Positions 23,010 to 31,338 of a stretch of 33,180 nucleotides of DNA are shown here, piece by piece. Source of the stretch: an uncultured Caryophanales bacterium (GTDB lineage: Bacteria; Bacillota_I; Bacilli_A; Acholeplasmatales; Anaeroplasmataceae); contig CAKZZJ010000150.1 in the NCBI GenBank assembly GCA_937885165.1, forward strand, positions 1-33,180. The letters are read 5' to 3'. The notes below the pieces were generated by a model. It was not told the origin of the DNA and made no database searches. It worked only from the letters and a program-made list of their open reading frames with translations. The position numbers were made by a program, and so were the translations under genes. The first letter of the stretch is position 1; every line of letters starts with the position of its first letter.

Positions 23010-25310
23010 ATGAAACAAAAGAAACTAGCCTTTTTAGGCATAGCTGCTGTTGCAGGTTTAGCTTTAGCTTCTTGTGGCGATGATTCAAGTGCAAAAACCA
23101 CAACTACAACTACAACAAATAACACAGTAGTTGATACTGGTGGCCTTGATATAGCTCTTAACTATACCGGAAAACAAGGTATTACTTTAAGAGAAGATAG
23201 TTTCTTAAATACAGCTGAAGCAAGAACTTATTCAAAAGGAGACTTACTTCCTACTTGGCAAGCATTTTCAACTGCAGTAAATACAACATTCCGTGAAGCA
23301 TCAGCTTACACAGCAAGTAAAGATGATGACTATCATGCAACAATTTCAACTAATGGTTATAAATCAGAAACTGATACATCTCAATACATTGATTTATACT
23401 ATAATACAACATCAAATATCAATAAAATGGGTTCATCAGGTGATGCAAAAGATTTAATGCAATATGTAAACGCCGGAATAATGCCTAACTTCAAGAAATT
23501 CTTAGAAGAAAACCCAACAATCAAAAAACAGATTTCTGATTCTTCAGGTCATATCTACTATACACCATATTTCGATGGTTATAACGCAATCGAAAGAATG
23601 AATATAATGGATACATCTTTAGCAGAAGCAGTTTTAGATGCAGCTTCAACTGCTGATTTCGATACTACTAAAAACGGTAAAGGTGCTGCTAGTAACGTAG
23701 TTCAGGCTTCTTCTTATACACCATTTATTGATTCTAATTATAATTATCCAAATGCTACAACAACACTTTCTGTTTCAGTTAATGGAGAAGCAAAAACAGT
23801 TACAATTGCACAAACAACTAATATTATTAAACAACAAAATGAATTATTAGCTAACGGATGTACAGGTAAAGAATTAGCTGATCAGTTAAGAACATATTTA
23901 ACAACAGTTATGGGCAACAATCTAGGCACAAATAAGACTTGGACAAAATTGTCTGATTTCTATATTTCTGAATCTGCAGCATATAACGTTGATGAATTAG
24001 TTGCATTAATGCGTGTTGTAAAAGCTAACCCAGGTGTCATCTCTGGTGATCCAACAACTGAAATCGAAACATTCACACCACGTGGTGTTGATAATAACCG
24101 TGTTCAAAACGTAATGCATTTATTATCTATGTTTGGTGTTCAAGGTCAAGATGCTGAAAAAGAAGGCTTATTCTTTGATGCTAACGGCAAAATTAATGAT
24201 GCTTTTGCTTTAGAATCAACATTTGAAGCTTTAAATTATATTTCTGCTTTATATGATGAAGGCTTAATTCTAGGTGACTTCTTCACTAATGATGGTGGAT
24301 CTACTGATTATCTAAATAAATATTTTGGAAAGACAGCTAAAGATGGTGGTTATGGATTTATGATGTATGACTTCTCAGCTTCTACTGGTGCTGTAAACAC
24401 AAAAGATGAATTTGGAATTGGTACTGCTGATAGCTCACGTGCAGGTTCATTTAAAGATACTTCAGTTACAGGCGTTAGACCAGTATTACCTCCAGTAACT
24501 TGGTGGGCAACTGAAACTACTTGGTCACATTCACAAGCATTATCTAATCATACAGGTATGACTTTAACAAGAAGATCAACATCTAACCGTACATTAAAGA
24601 CTAATTCTTGGTGTATTCCATCAACTTCTGATAATCCTACAAAAGCTGCTGAATTAATGGATTATTTATTCTCAACTGATGGTCAGTTACAAAACGACTT
24701 TGGCCCTAAGAATGAAAATTATTGGAAATCAACAACAAATCTAGGAACTTACAATGGTACATCTACTCCTGAATTCTCAGATAAATTAAAAACTATGATT
24801 TCTAATTCATCTACAGACTTCTGGTCATTCATGAGAGCTTATCTTGGTTCTACTCATGGTATCGGATATGTTCGTACTGCATCAATTAACTACCAAGCAA
24901 CTAATGCAAATGCAAAAGTTGGTCAGTTAAATATCGAAAATGCAATTGCAGATGGCGTTGTATGTCTAGATAAAGTTGATAAACATGGATCTACAACATT
25001 CACATATGATAACTCAGTTCCAAGTGCAGGATATGGTTCTGAATCATCACCTAACGATTATGCAGCAGTAACTGCATTCTGGGGTGCTGATAAGTGCGCT
25101 GCAACTGCATCAGGCTGGGCAAAAGTTGTAGTTGACAAAGCTGGTACTTATACAAAGACTAGTACAGCAACAATTGGAAAAGATAAGAATGCTAAAGATT
25201 ATTCTTATTCAGATGTATTTAGCCAATTAGAAAATAGAATTAATAAATACTTATTTGACTTAGTATCAGGATATGATGAGAGTCTATTACCTGAATACGC
25301 TTTATCATAA
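23010..25310 (+). CDS. Solute-binding lipoprotein of the sugar ABC transporter, unusually long
   Basis: It captures the substrate outside the cell and delivers it to the two permeases. The signal peptide ends in a lipobox LALASC, so Cys22 would be lipidated. A Thr/Asn-rich linker (KTTTTTTTNNT) follows as a membrane spacer. The body has features of LplA/YtcQ-type family 1 binding proteins, such as WKSTTNLGTYN and the block NSWCIPSTSDNPTKAAELMDYLFSTDGQ typical of their C-lobe. At 766 residues it is well above the usual 500-550, pointing to extra insertions. The ATG at 23010 gives a proper signal peptide; the longer frame to 22965 does not. AAAGGAG is about 15 bases upstream. It is likely the most abundant product of the operon. 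Confidence 0.88.
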   Translation: MKQKKLAFLGIAAVAGLALASCGDDSSAKTTTTTTTNNTVVDTGGLDIALNYTGKQGITLREDSFLNTAEARTYSKGDLLPTWQAFSTAVNTTFREASAYTASKDDDYHATISTNGYKSETDTSQYIDLYYNTTSNINKMGSSGDAKDLMQYVNAGIMPNFKKFLEENPTIKKQISDSSGHIYYTPYFDGYNAIERMNIMDTSLAEAVLDAASTADFDTTKNGKGAASNVVQASSYTPFIDSNYNYPNATTTLSVSVNGEAKTVTIAQTTNIIKQQNELLANGCTGKELADQLRTYLTTVMGNNLGTNKTWTKLSDFYISESAAYNVDELVALMRVVKANPGVISGDPTTEIETFTPRGVDNNRVQNVMHLLSMFGVQGQDAEKEGLFFDANGKINDAFALESTFEALNYISALYDEGLILGDFFTNDGGSTDYLNKYFGKTAKDGGYGFMMYDFSASTGAVNTKDEFGIGTADSSRAGSFKDTSVTGVRPVLPPVTWWATETTWSHSQALSNHTGMTLTRRSTSNRTLKTNSWCIPSTSDNPTKAAELMDYLFSTDGQLQNDFGPKNENYWKSTTNLGTYNGTSTPEFSDKLKTMISNSSTDFWSFMRAYLGSTHGIGYVRTASINYQATNANAKVGQLNIENAIADGVVCLDKVDKHGSTTFTYDNSVPSAGYGSESSPNDYAAVTAFWGADKCAATASGWAKVVVDKAGTYTKTSTATIGKDKNAKDYSYSDVFSQLENRINKYLFDLVSGYDESLLPEYALS

Positions 25311-25335
25311 TTTTCAGATTAATTAGTTAAAAAAT

Positions 25336-25383
25336 GGAGGTCTGTTGGCTGTTTATAGCCAGCAGGCAACTCCCTTGAGGAGG
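25336..25383 (+). promoter_or_regulatory. Stem-loop and possible ribosome-site switch after the lipoprotein gene
   Basis: CTGTTGGCT (25342-25350) and AGCCAGCAG (25357-25365) form a 9-pair hairpin with one G-U pair and a 6-base loop. CTCC (25370-25373) can pair either with GGAG upstream (25336-25339), closing the stem, or with GGAG (25379-25382) in the ribosome site of the next gene. No T-run follows, so this is not a plain terminator. It may stabilise the lipoprotein mRNA or set expression of the downstream genes. Confidence 0.5.
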
Positions 25384-25390
25384 ATTATTA

Positions 25391-26173
25391 ATGAAATTAA
25401 TTAGCACAAAATCAAAATTAATAATTATGATTTTTGGATTAGTTGCTGCAGTATCATTACTTATCACTATGGTATTTATGACTCAATATTCCAATGTTCA
25501 TGTAATCTATCAGATATTAGAAGATGGTACTGTTGAAATTGGTAGTGGAACTCAATTTGTTACAGGTGATTATAAATTAGACAATCAATATTTATACAGA
25601 TATTTGAATTCAACTACTAAGCCAACTTCTCCAGTTACAGAAGATTTTGAAACTGCTAAAACAATTATTTATGATTTCCAAATGAGCATGAATTCATTTA
25701 ACAATTTCATACTTGCTACATTTGTAGTATGTATTTGTATGTTTGCGTTGTTGCTAATATTTGCTAATCATTCTAGAAGAGTTTATTATACAAGTAATTT
25801 AGTAGTAGGTATAGGCGCTCCTGTAGTTTCAATAATTATGGCCTTAATAGGTATGATTTGGAATATAATACTTTTAGGAACATTTAATTCTCATGCTGAT
25901 TTATTTAAAGTTACCTCAATTATGGAAGACTTTAATATAGATTCAAAAACAAAATTAGCAATGAGAACAACTATGTCATATGAAGATATGATCAATGATT
26001 ATGCTTCAAATGTTAATAGTTTAACTTTAGTACTAACTATAATTTACTTTGTAATATTATTAGTAGCTGCATGCTTTGTTATCGTTAATACAGTATTAAA
26101 ATATAAGGCAACAAAACAAGCAAGAGAAGAAATTATTGCAAGGGCAAAAGGAGGTTTAGTTGATGCAAAATAA
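25391..26173 (+). CDS. Four-helix membrane protein of unknown function (transport operon)
   Basis: I do not recognise this 260-residue protein. Helices lie at about 11-31, 103-125, 133-155 and 209-232. A 70-residue outside loop between the first two contains a YQILEDGTVEIGSGTQF beta-type stretch. A second outside loop of about 50 residues lies between helices 3 and 4. The C-terminus is basic and would be cytoplasmic. A strong GAGGAGG site precedes the ATG. It sits between the solute-binding protein and the ATPase and overlaps the next gene by 11 bases. Position suggests a partner of the importer, but no motif proves it. Confidence 0.65.
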   Translation: MKLISTKSKLIIMIFGLVAAVSLLITMVFMTQYSNVHVIYQILEDGTVEIGSGTQFVTGDYKLDNQYLYRYLNSTTKPTSPVTEDFETAKTIIYDFQMSMNSFNNFILATFVVCICMFALLLIFANHSRRVYYTSNLVVGIGAPVVSIIMALIGMIWNIILLGTFNSHADLFKVTSIMEDFNIDSKTKLAMRTTMSYEDMINDYASNVNSLTLVLTIIYFVILLVAACFVIVNTVLKYKATKQAREEIIARAKGGLVDAK

Positions 26174-26816
26174 TGATAATGTTATTTTAGAAGAAAAACC
26201 ACAAACTAATGCACCTGAATATGATTTCGATCAACGCGAAATGATGCGTTATCGTGTAAATGGATTTTCTTATAAATTTGGTTTATTTGGAATGATATTT
26301 AGTATGCTTGGTGCGTTTATCTGTTTGAATTCTATGAATCCTGCAGATGCACAAGTTATCTTTATTATCCTACTTAATGTAGTAATATTACTTGGTGGCT
26401 TCTTAGCTTGTGAAAAAGTTAAAGCTTATAATAAAGGTGGGGCTATTGCTCAATTAGTTTTTGGCGCCATCTGCGTTGCAAGAATTTTCTATATACCACT
26501 AATACTAATTATCAATTATTCACGCTATTTAAGTTCAGTTAATATAACAGAAGTTGATGGCGTAACTCAAATTGAAAAAATTGAAGGTATGGAAGATGTT
26601 TATTCAAATGCAAAGAACAACTTAGGTGCGACAATCACATCTAAATATGAAGGAAGCGTTGCTAATTCATTCTTACCTGCAAGTGGTTATTTTAGAGGAA
26701 TCTCTGCTATGGTATTATTCGGACTTGCTGCTGCATGCTTTATCGTAGCAGGAGTAGTAGGATATAAAAAAGCTAAAGAACTTGAAGGCTATTTAGATAG
26801 CATCAAAAAGGATTAA
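26163..26816 (+). CDS. Four-helix membrane protein of unknown function (transport operon)
   Basis: A 217-residue protein that I do not recognise. A polar N-terminus of about 35 residues (ending DFDQREMMRYRVNGF) is followed by helices at about 38-58, 64-84, 96-117 and 177-199, with one outside loop of about 60 residues between helices 3 and 4. This layout resembles the proteins at 25391 and 27950. The ATG at 26163 has AGGAGG at a good distance; a TTG one codon earlier is less likely. It overlaps the stop of the gene before and is followed by the ATPase gene after 18 bases. Confidence 0.65.
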   Translation: MQNNDNVILEEKPQTNAPEYDFDQREMMRYRVNGFSYKFGLFGMIFSMLGAFICLNSMNPADAQVIFIILLNVVILLGGFLACEKVKAYNKGGAIAQLVFGAICVARIFYIPLILIINYSRYLSSVNITEVDGVTQIEKIEGMEDVYSNAKNNLGATITSKYEGSVANSFLPASGYFRGISAMVLFGLAAACFIVAGVVGYKKAKELEGYLDSIKKD

Positions 26817-26834
26817 TTAGGAGGAATTTGATTT

Positions 26835-27938
26835 ATGGCTTCTGATGTAATTTTAAGAGATGTAAATAAAATTTACCCTAATGGATTCCATGCAGTTTAT
26901 GATTTCAATATCGAAATCGAAAAAGGCGAATTTATAGTACTAGCTGGTCCTTCTGGTTGTGGTAAATCAACTACACTTAGAATGATTGCTGGTCTTGAAG
27001 AAATATCAACAGGCGATTTAATCATTAATGGAAAAAGAGTTAATGATGTAGCACCTAAAGATAGAGATTTAGCTATGGTATTCCAAAATTATGCCTTATA
27101 TGCGCATATGACTGTTTACCATAACATGGCTTTCTCATTAACTATTAGGAAGGTTGACCCAGCTGAAATTCATGCAAGAGTTATGAAAGCTGCTGAAATT
27201 TTAGGTTTAGTTCCTTATTTAAATAGAAAGCCAAAACAATTATCTGGTGGTCAAAGACAAAGAGTTGCCTGCGGTCGTGCAATCGTACGTGACCCAGTTG
27301 TATTCTTACTTGATGAACCACTATCAAATCTAGATGCTAAATTACGTGGTACAATGCGTAAAGAATTAATGTTATTACATGATAGATTAAATGCTACATT
27401 TATTTATGTAACACATGATCAGATTGAAGCATTGACTTTAGCAACTAGAATCGTCGTAATGAAGGATGGCTATGTTCAACAAATAGCTACTCCAAAAGAA
27501 ATGTTTGATAACCCTGAAAACTTGTTTGTTGCTGGATTTATTGGTACACCACCAATGAATTTCTTCAATGGTAAGCTTGATGATAAGTGTGAATATTTCA
27601 CACATAATGAATCTAAAGTTAAATTCAAATTAAATTCACATCAACAAGAAATTTGTAAAGATTATGCAGGTAAGGATGTAATCATGGCTGTTCGTCCAGA
27701 ATATGTTTTCTTAGATGATGCCAACCTTAAAGCAAATCCTGATTCTCAATTTGATTTAAAGAGAGATTTAACTGAATTCTTAGGTGCTTATCATCTTGTT
27801 TATGGTTATTTAGGAGATACATACCTTATTTCTAAAGTTTATACTAGAAGTGAAATTAATGGTGATGTATTAAAAGCTTGTTTCGACATGAACCATGTTC
27901 ATTTCTTTGATGTTGAGACTGAAAAGAGAATTAGATAG
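26835..27938 (+). CDS. msmX: Sugar ABC transporter ATP-binding protein, MsmX/UgpC type
   Basis: It powers the CUT1 importer by ATP hydrolysis at the inner face of the membrane. Walker A is GPSGCGKST, the Q-loop is VFQNYALYAHMTVYHNMAF, the signature is LSGGQRQRVACGRAIVRDP, Walker B is VVFLLDEPLSNLDAKLR, and the switch His is in YVTHDQIEA. The C-terminal third (about 240-367) is the OB-type regulatory domain of MalK/MsmX proteins, with VRPEYVFL. At 367 residues it is complete. In Bacillus MsmX serves several importers from a distant locus; here it is inside the operon and may be dedicated or shared. The symbol reflects the family, not proven orthology. AGGAGG precedes the ATG. Confidence 0.93.
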   Translation: MASDVILRDVNKIYPNGFHAVYDFNIEIEKGEFIVLAGPSGCGKSTTLRMIAGLEEISTGDLIINGKRVNDVAPKDRDLAMVFQNYALYAHMTVYHNMAFSLTIRKVDPAEIHARVMKAAEILGLVPYLNRKPKQLSGGQRQRVACGRAIVRDPVVFLLDEPLSNLDAKLRGTMRKELMLLHDRLNATFIYVTHDQIEALTLATRIVVMKDGYVQQIATPKEMFDNPENLFVAGFIGTPPMNFFNGKLDDKCEYFTHNESKVKFKLNSHQQEICKDYAGKDVIMAVRPEYVFLDDANLKANPDSQFDLKRDLTEFLGAYHLVYGYLGDTYLISKVYTRSEINGDVLKACFDMNHVHFFDVETEKRIR

Positions 27939-27949
27939 GAGGAATCGAC

Positions 27950-28690
27950 ATGCAGGAAAATGAAGTAAAAAATGTTGAAAATGAAGAAAAGAAAAGTAAA
28001 TTAGCAGGCGTTGGTAAATATTTTAAAGGTTTAGGATATGACTTCATCCAATCCTTCAAATATAACAATATGAAGCTTGCCGGCTTATTAATCGCTGTAC
28101 CTGGTGCTATATTTGGTTTCTTCTTAACATTCCATACAACAGTTGTTGGTGATATTTCTACTATTGCAACTGATGGAACATCTTATATGGCTGATATTTC
28201 TGGTTTCGCACTATTCTTAATGATGCTGCTTGGTATCTTGAATATATTTACCGGATTCTCAGTTATGAACAAGAAAAATTTAGGAACTGTAATTTTAGCA
28301 ACTGTAACTTCAGCATTAATGGTTGCTGCAGGTGTAATATATTTTGTTATAGTATTTAGATGGATGGCTGGTGTTAATGCTTATTATAATAATCTTGATA
28401 ATGCTATGACAGCAATTAGAAATGCAGGTTATTCTGGAACTGATGAACAGTTGTTGTCATACACAAGACCATTCTTAATAAGAACTGAAGGTACAGATTT
28501 AATAGAACCATTAACTAATAAAGATTGGTTCGTATATTCAATACCTGCTGGAAAACGTATTTCTGAATATTTTAATGTTGATTATGTAATGTCTTTAGGT
28601 TCTGTAGGTTTATGTATAGTATCTGCAGTAGTAGGTGTTATATTTGCATTCAAGAACTACGATAGAAATTACGAAAAGGTTGATAGATAG
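27950..28690 (+). CDS. Four-helix membrane protein of unknown function (transport operon)
   Basis: A 246-residue protein that I do not recognise. The N-terminus is charged and rich in Glu and Lys for about 40 residues, then helices at about 42-62, 82-105, 112-136 and 213-235. The outside loop between helices 3 and 4 is about 70 residues and contains the NAYYNNLDNAMTAIRNAGY and SIPAGKRISEYF stretches. The layout matches the proteins at 25391 and 26163 (large outside loop before the last helix), though I see no clear sequence identity. AGGAGG precedes the ATG 11 bases after the ATPase. Its stop overlaps the next start by one base. Confidence 0.65.
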   Translation: MQENEVKNVENEEKKSKLAGVGKYFKGLGYDFIQSFKYNNMKLAGLLIAVPGAIFGFFLTFHTTVVGDISTIATDGTSYMADISGFALFLMMLLGILNIFTGFSVMNKKNLGTVILATVTSALMVAAGVIYFVIVFRWMAGVNAYYNNLDNAMTAIRNAGYSGTDEQLLSYTRPFLIRTEGTDLIEPLTNKDWFVYSIPAGKRISEYFNVDYVMSLGSVGLCIVSAVVGVIFAFKNYDRNYEKVDR

Positions 28691-29292
28691 TGAAGAAGAA
28701 TAAGGAAAGAGAAGTAGATGATGTAGAAGATCTAAACCCCTATAAAGTCGATAAGCTTTCCAAAATTCCTTCATGGATAACAATTAATTTTTTGAAATAC
28801 TGGGCAGCTGCGGCTGCCGTTTTCTTTATATTAATTGGTGGAATCGATATAGGTATAGATTTTTCTGAAATCGAAGATCAAGCTAACGCGACAGCTCAGT
28901 CTTCGCTTGATTTAAGTTTTAAAATTATAGTTTTAATTACATTAGGATTAACGCTTATATTTACTTATATTGTAAGGCCTATTGTAAGACTGCTTTATAG
29001 TAGAAGAAATAACACATATAGGTATAATATGGTTAATAATAAAGGAATAATAGCTTTATTATTGAACTGGATTTATATGTTTTTCATCTCGTTTACATTA
29101 TTTTTTGTTGTAATATATTTTGGATATAAGGGATGGATACCTAATATATTCGGTGGAGTAAATTATGGTATTGAACCATTTAGTTATGGTTTATTCTTCT
29201 TAATTTTAGATACCATTTGTATTTTAATTAAGTTATTAATCTGGAATGTATATCAGAGAATAAAATATCACAGGCAAATTAAAGGTGCGTAA
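28690..29292 (+). CDS. Four-helix membrane protein of unknown function (transport operon)
   Basis: A 200-residue protein that I do not recognise. It starts with GTG at 28690, sharing one base with the stop before it, so translation is coupled. A charged N-terminus (KKNKEREVDDVEDLNPYKVDK) is followed by helices at about 36-56, 76-97, 120-145 and 162-187 and a basic C-terminal tail (YQRIKYHRQIKGA). Outside loops are shorter than in its three relatives by layout. An alanine-rich first helix (YWAAAAAVFFILIGG) is a visible feature. The polygalacturonase gene follows after 2 bases. Confidence 0.65.
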   Translation: MKKNKEREVDDVEDLNPYKVDKLSKIPSWITINFLKYWAAAAAVFFILIGGIDIGIDFSEIEDQANATAQSSLDLSFKIIVLITLGLTLIFTYIVRPIVRLLYSRRNNTYRYNMVNNKGIIALLLNWIYMFFISFTLFFVVIYFGYKGWIPNIFGGVNYGIEPFSYGLFFLILDTICILIKLLIWNVYQRIKYHRQIKGA

Positions 29293-29294
29293 TT

Positions 29295-30842
29295 ATGGAT
29301 TTTAAACAAATATTTATTAGTTCTACAAGTGTATCATTTGAATTTGTAAATAATGATATAGTTAAAACAAAAGAATATGATGTATTTTTAAATGATGAAT
29401 TAGTTTATCACGGAGATACTAATATATTTTCTTTATATCATTTAAACCCAAGCGAAGAATATGAAATAAAGGTAATACAAGGTAATGAGAAATGTGACAA
29501 GAAATTCAAAACCCTGTATGAATATGTTTATCTAAATGTCAAAAGGTTTGGAGCTAAAGGTGATGGGACTACTTTAGATACTAACGCAATTGAGGCTGCA
29601 ATACTTTCTTGTCCTAAAGATGGTAGAGTATATTTTCCTAAAGGAACATACTTAAGTGGTCCAATATTTTTAAAGAGCGATATCGAAATTGAGCTTGATG
29701 AAGAAGCGAAGATATTATATGATCCAGATAGGACTCATTATCCAGTATTACCTGGTGTAAGTTTCACATCTGATGAAAAGGATGAATATAATTTAGGCTC
29801 ATGGGAAGGTAACCCACTTAATTGTTATGCTGCATTAGTTACAGGAATCAATATTGAAAATGTAAAAATCATCGGTAAAGGTGTGATTGATGGCAATAGC
29901 CAAAATGCAGGCTGGTGGGTAAACCCTAAAGGATATAAAGATGTATTTAGACCAAGAGGCTTATTTTTAAATAATTGTAAAAATGTAGAGATTCAAGGTG
30001 TAACATTTACAAATACACCTTCATGGAATTTACATCCATATTTTTCTGAAAATTTAAAATTCATTGATATGAAACTAATTAATCCTAAGAATTCACCTAA
30101 TACTGATGGTTGTGATCCTGAATCATGCAAAAATGTGGATATACTTGGTGTATATTTTTCTGTAGGAGATGACTGCATCGCAATCAAATCAGGAAAAATA
30201 TATATGGGAAGGAAACACAAAAAACCATCTGAAAATTTCAACATAAGAAATTGTTCTATGAATTTCGGCCACGGTTCTATTGTTTTAGGTAGCGAGATGA
30301 GTGGTGGTATTAAAAATATCATTGTAAGTCAGTGTTTATTTAATGAAACCGATAGAGGCTTAAGAATTAAAACAAGAAGAGGTAGAGGAAAAGATGCAAT
30401 TATTGATGGTATCAAATTTGAAAACATCAAGATGGATAATGTCCTGACACCACTCGTAATAAATATGTTTTATTTTTGTGATCCTGATGGTCATACAGAA
30501 TATGTATATTCTAAAGAAAAACTTCCAGTAGATGATAGAACACCTTATTTAGGTAAATTTACTTTTAAAGATATTGACTGCGAAAACGTAAATATTGCAG
30601 CAGGAACATTCTATGGTTTACCTGAAGCACCAATTAAAGAAATCAATATTGAAAATGTATCATTCAAATACGCATCTAACCCAGTTGCTGGTCGTCCGGC
30701 AATGATGGATGGCTTGGGCGAGATGAAAGGAAGAGGTTTAATATTTTCTAATGTAGATAAAGTAAACATTAAAAATGTAGATTTTGTTAACCTACAAGAT
30801 AAAGAATATGAATTAGAAAATGTTAACGAAATAAACAAATAA
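29295..30842 (+). CDS. Polygalacturonase (GH28), probable exo-type, cytoplasmic
   Basis: It cleaves alpha-1,4 bonds between galacturonate units. Residues about 1-75 look like a small beta-sandwich (fibronectin III-like) domain, a feature of exo-polygalacturonases. The right-handed beta-helix follows, starting LNVKRFGAKGDGTTLDTNAIEAA. Catalytic landmarks are SPNTDGCDPESC (first Asp), SVGDDCIAIKSG (Asp pair), NFGHGSIVLGSEMSGG (His-Gly) and RGLRIKTRRGRG (RIK substrate clamp). At 515 residues it is complete. There is no signal peptide, so it should act on imported oligogalacturonides after demethylation by the CE8 enzyme. The ribosome site is weak, but the 2-base gap suggests coupling. It ends at a strong terminator, closing the operon. 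Confidence 0.92.
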   Translation: MDFKQIFISSTSVSFEFVNNDIVKTKEYDVFLNDELVYHGDTNIFSLYHLNPSEEYEIKVIQGNEKCDKKFKTLYEYVYLNVKRFGAKGDGTTLDTNAIEAAILSCPKDGRVYFPKGTYLSGPIFLKSDIEIELDEEAKILYDPDRTHYPVLPGVSFTSDEKDEYNLGSWEGNPLNCYAALVTGINIENVKIIGKGVIDGNSQNAGWWVNPKGYKDVFRPRGLFLNNCKNVEIQGVTFTNTPSWNLHPYFSENLKFIDMKLINPKNSPNTDGCDPESCKNVDILGVYFSVGDDCIAIKSGKIYMGRKHKKPSENFNIRNCSMNFGHGSIVLGSEMSGGIKNIIVSQCLFNETDRGLRIKTRRGRGKDAIIDGIKFENIKMDNVLTPLVINMFYFCDPDGHTEYVYSKEKLPVDDRTPYLGKFTFKDIDCENVNIAAGTFYGLPEAPIKEINIENVSFKYASNPVAGRPAMMDGLGEMKGRGLIFSNVDKVNIKNVDFVNLQDKEYELENVNEINK

Positions 30843-30847
30843 TTAAT

Positions 30848-30900
30848 AAAAAGATGCGCCAAAGGCAAGATAATCTTGTCAATGCTAGCGCATCTTTTTT
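30848..30900 (+). terminator. Terminator of the pectin operon
   Basis: AAAAAGATGCGC (30848-30859) pairs with GCGCATCTTTTT (30888-30899), and an inner CAAGAT/ATCTTG hairpin sits in the loop. T-runs on both strands allow it to stop the remnant gene coming from the right as well. Confidence 0.88.
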
Positions 30901-30904
30901 AAAT

Positions 30905-31336
30905 TCAGTTGTTTAACCCATACCTTGCTTTTGCATAATGATAACTTGTACCCTCATCTCTTAATGCGCTTGTAGAAATAAAAATTCCGCAATCTTCAAT
31001 TGATTTATCTAACACCACGCAATTCACAAGTAATATTAGTTTCTTACTTCCCATAACCGTTAAATCTTGATATTGGGATGTACATAAAGGCGCACCAACT
31101 AATGAATGAAATAAAGCAAATCTTTCACCTTTATATTCAACCTCATAAACTGGATTCAATCCTGTAGCTGAGTGTACATAGCAAATTTCTTTTCCAGCAA
31201 GAGCTAAAAGAACATTATTAAATAATTCTTTTGAAAAGCAAGAGATTGTAATTTTAGGAAAATCATCTATTCTTTTAGCACACATTTTGGGGTTAATTAT
31301 TGCATCTTTATTATCATCAAATTCATTTAATAGCAT
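30905..31336 (-). pseudogene. Nucleoside phosphorylase, C-terminally truncated
   Basis: Full-length relatives (about 250 residues) cleave purine or uridine nucleosides with phosphate. The 143 residues match the N-terminal and middle part: a lead around NPKMCAKRIDDFPKITISCFS, the block FALFHSLVGAPLCTSQYQDL, MGSKKLILLVNCVVLD and CGIFISTSALRDEGTSYHYA. The last phrase is where the family normally goes on toward the nucleoside-binding Glu and the base-binding Asp, but the protein ends eight residues later (KARYGLNN). The active site is therefore incomplete and the gene is probably dead. It stops right at the pectin operon terminator, which suggests that the missing half was lost when this junction formed. 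Its ATG lies 2 bases after the stop of the AbiEii-type gene. Confidence 0.75.
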
Positions 31337-31338
31337 AA

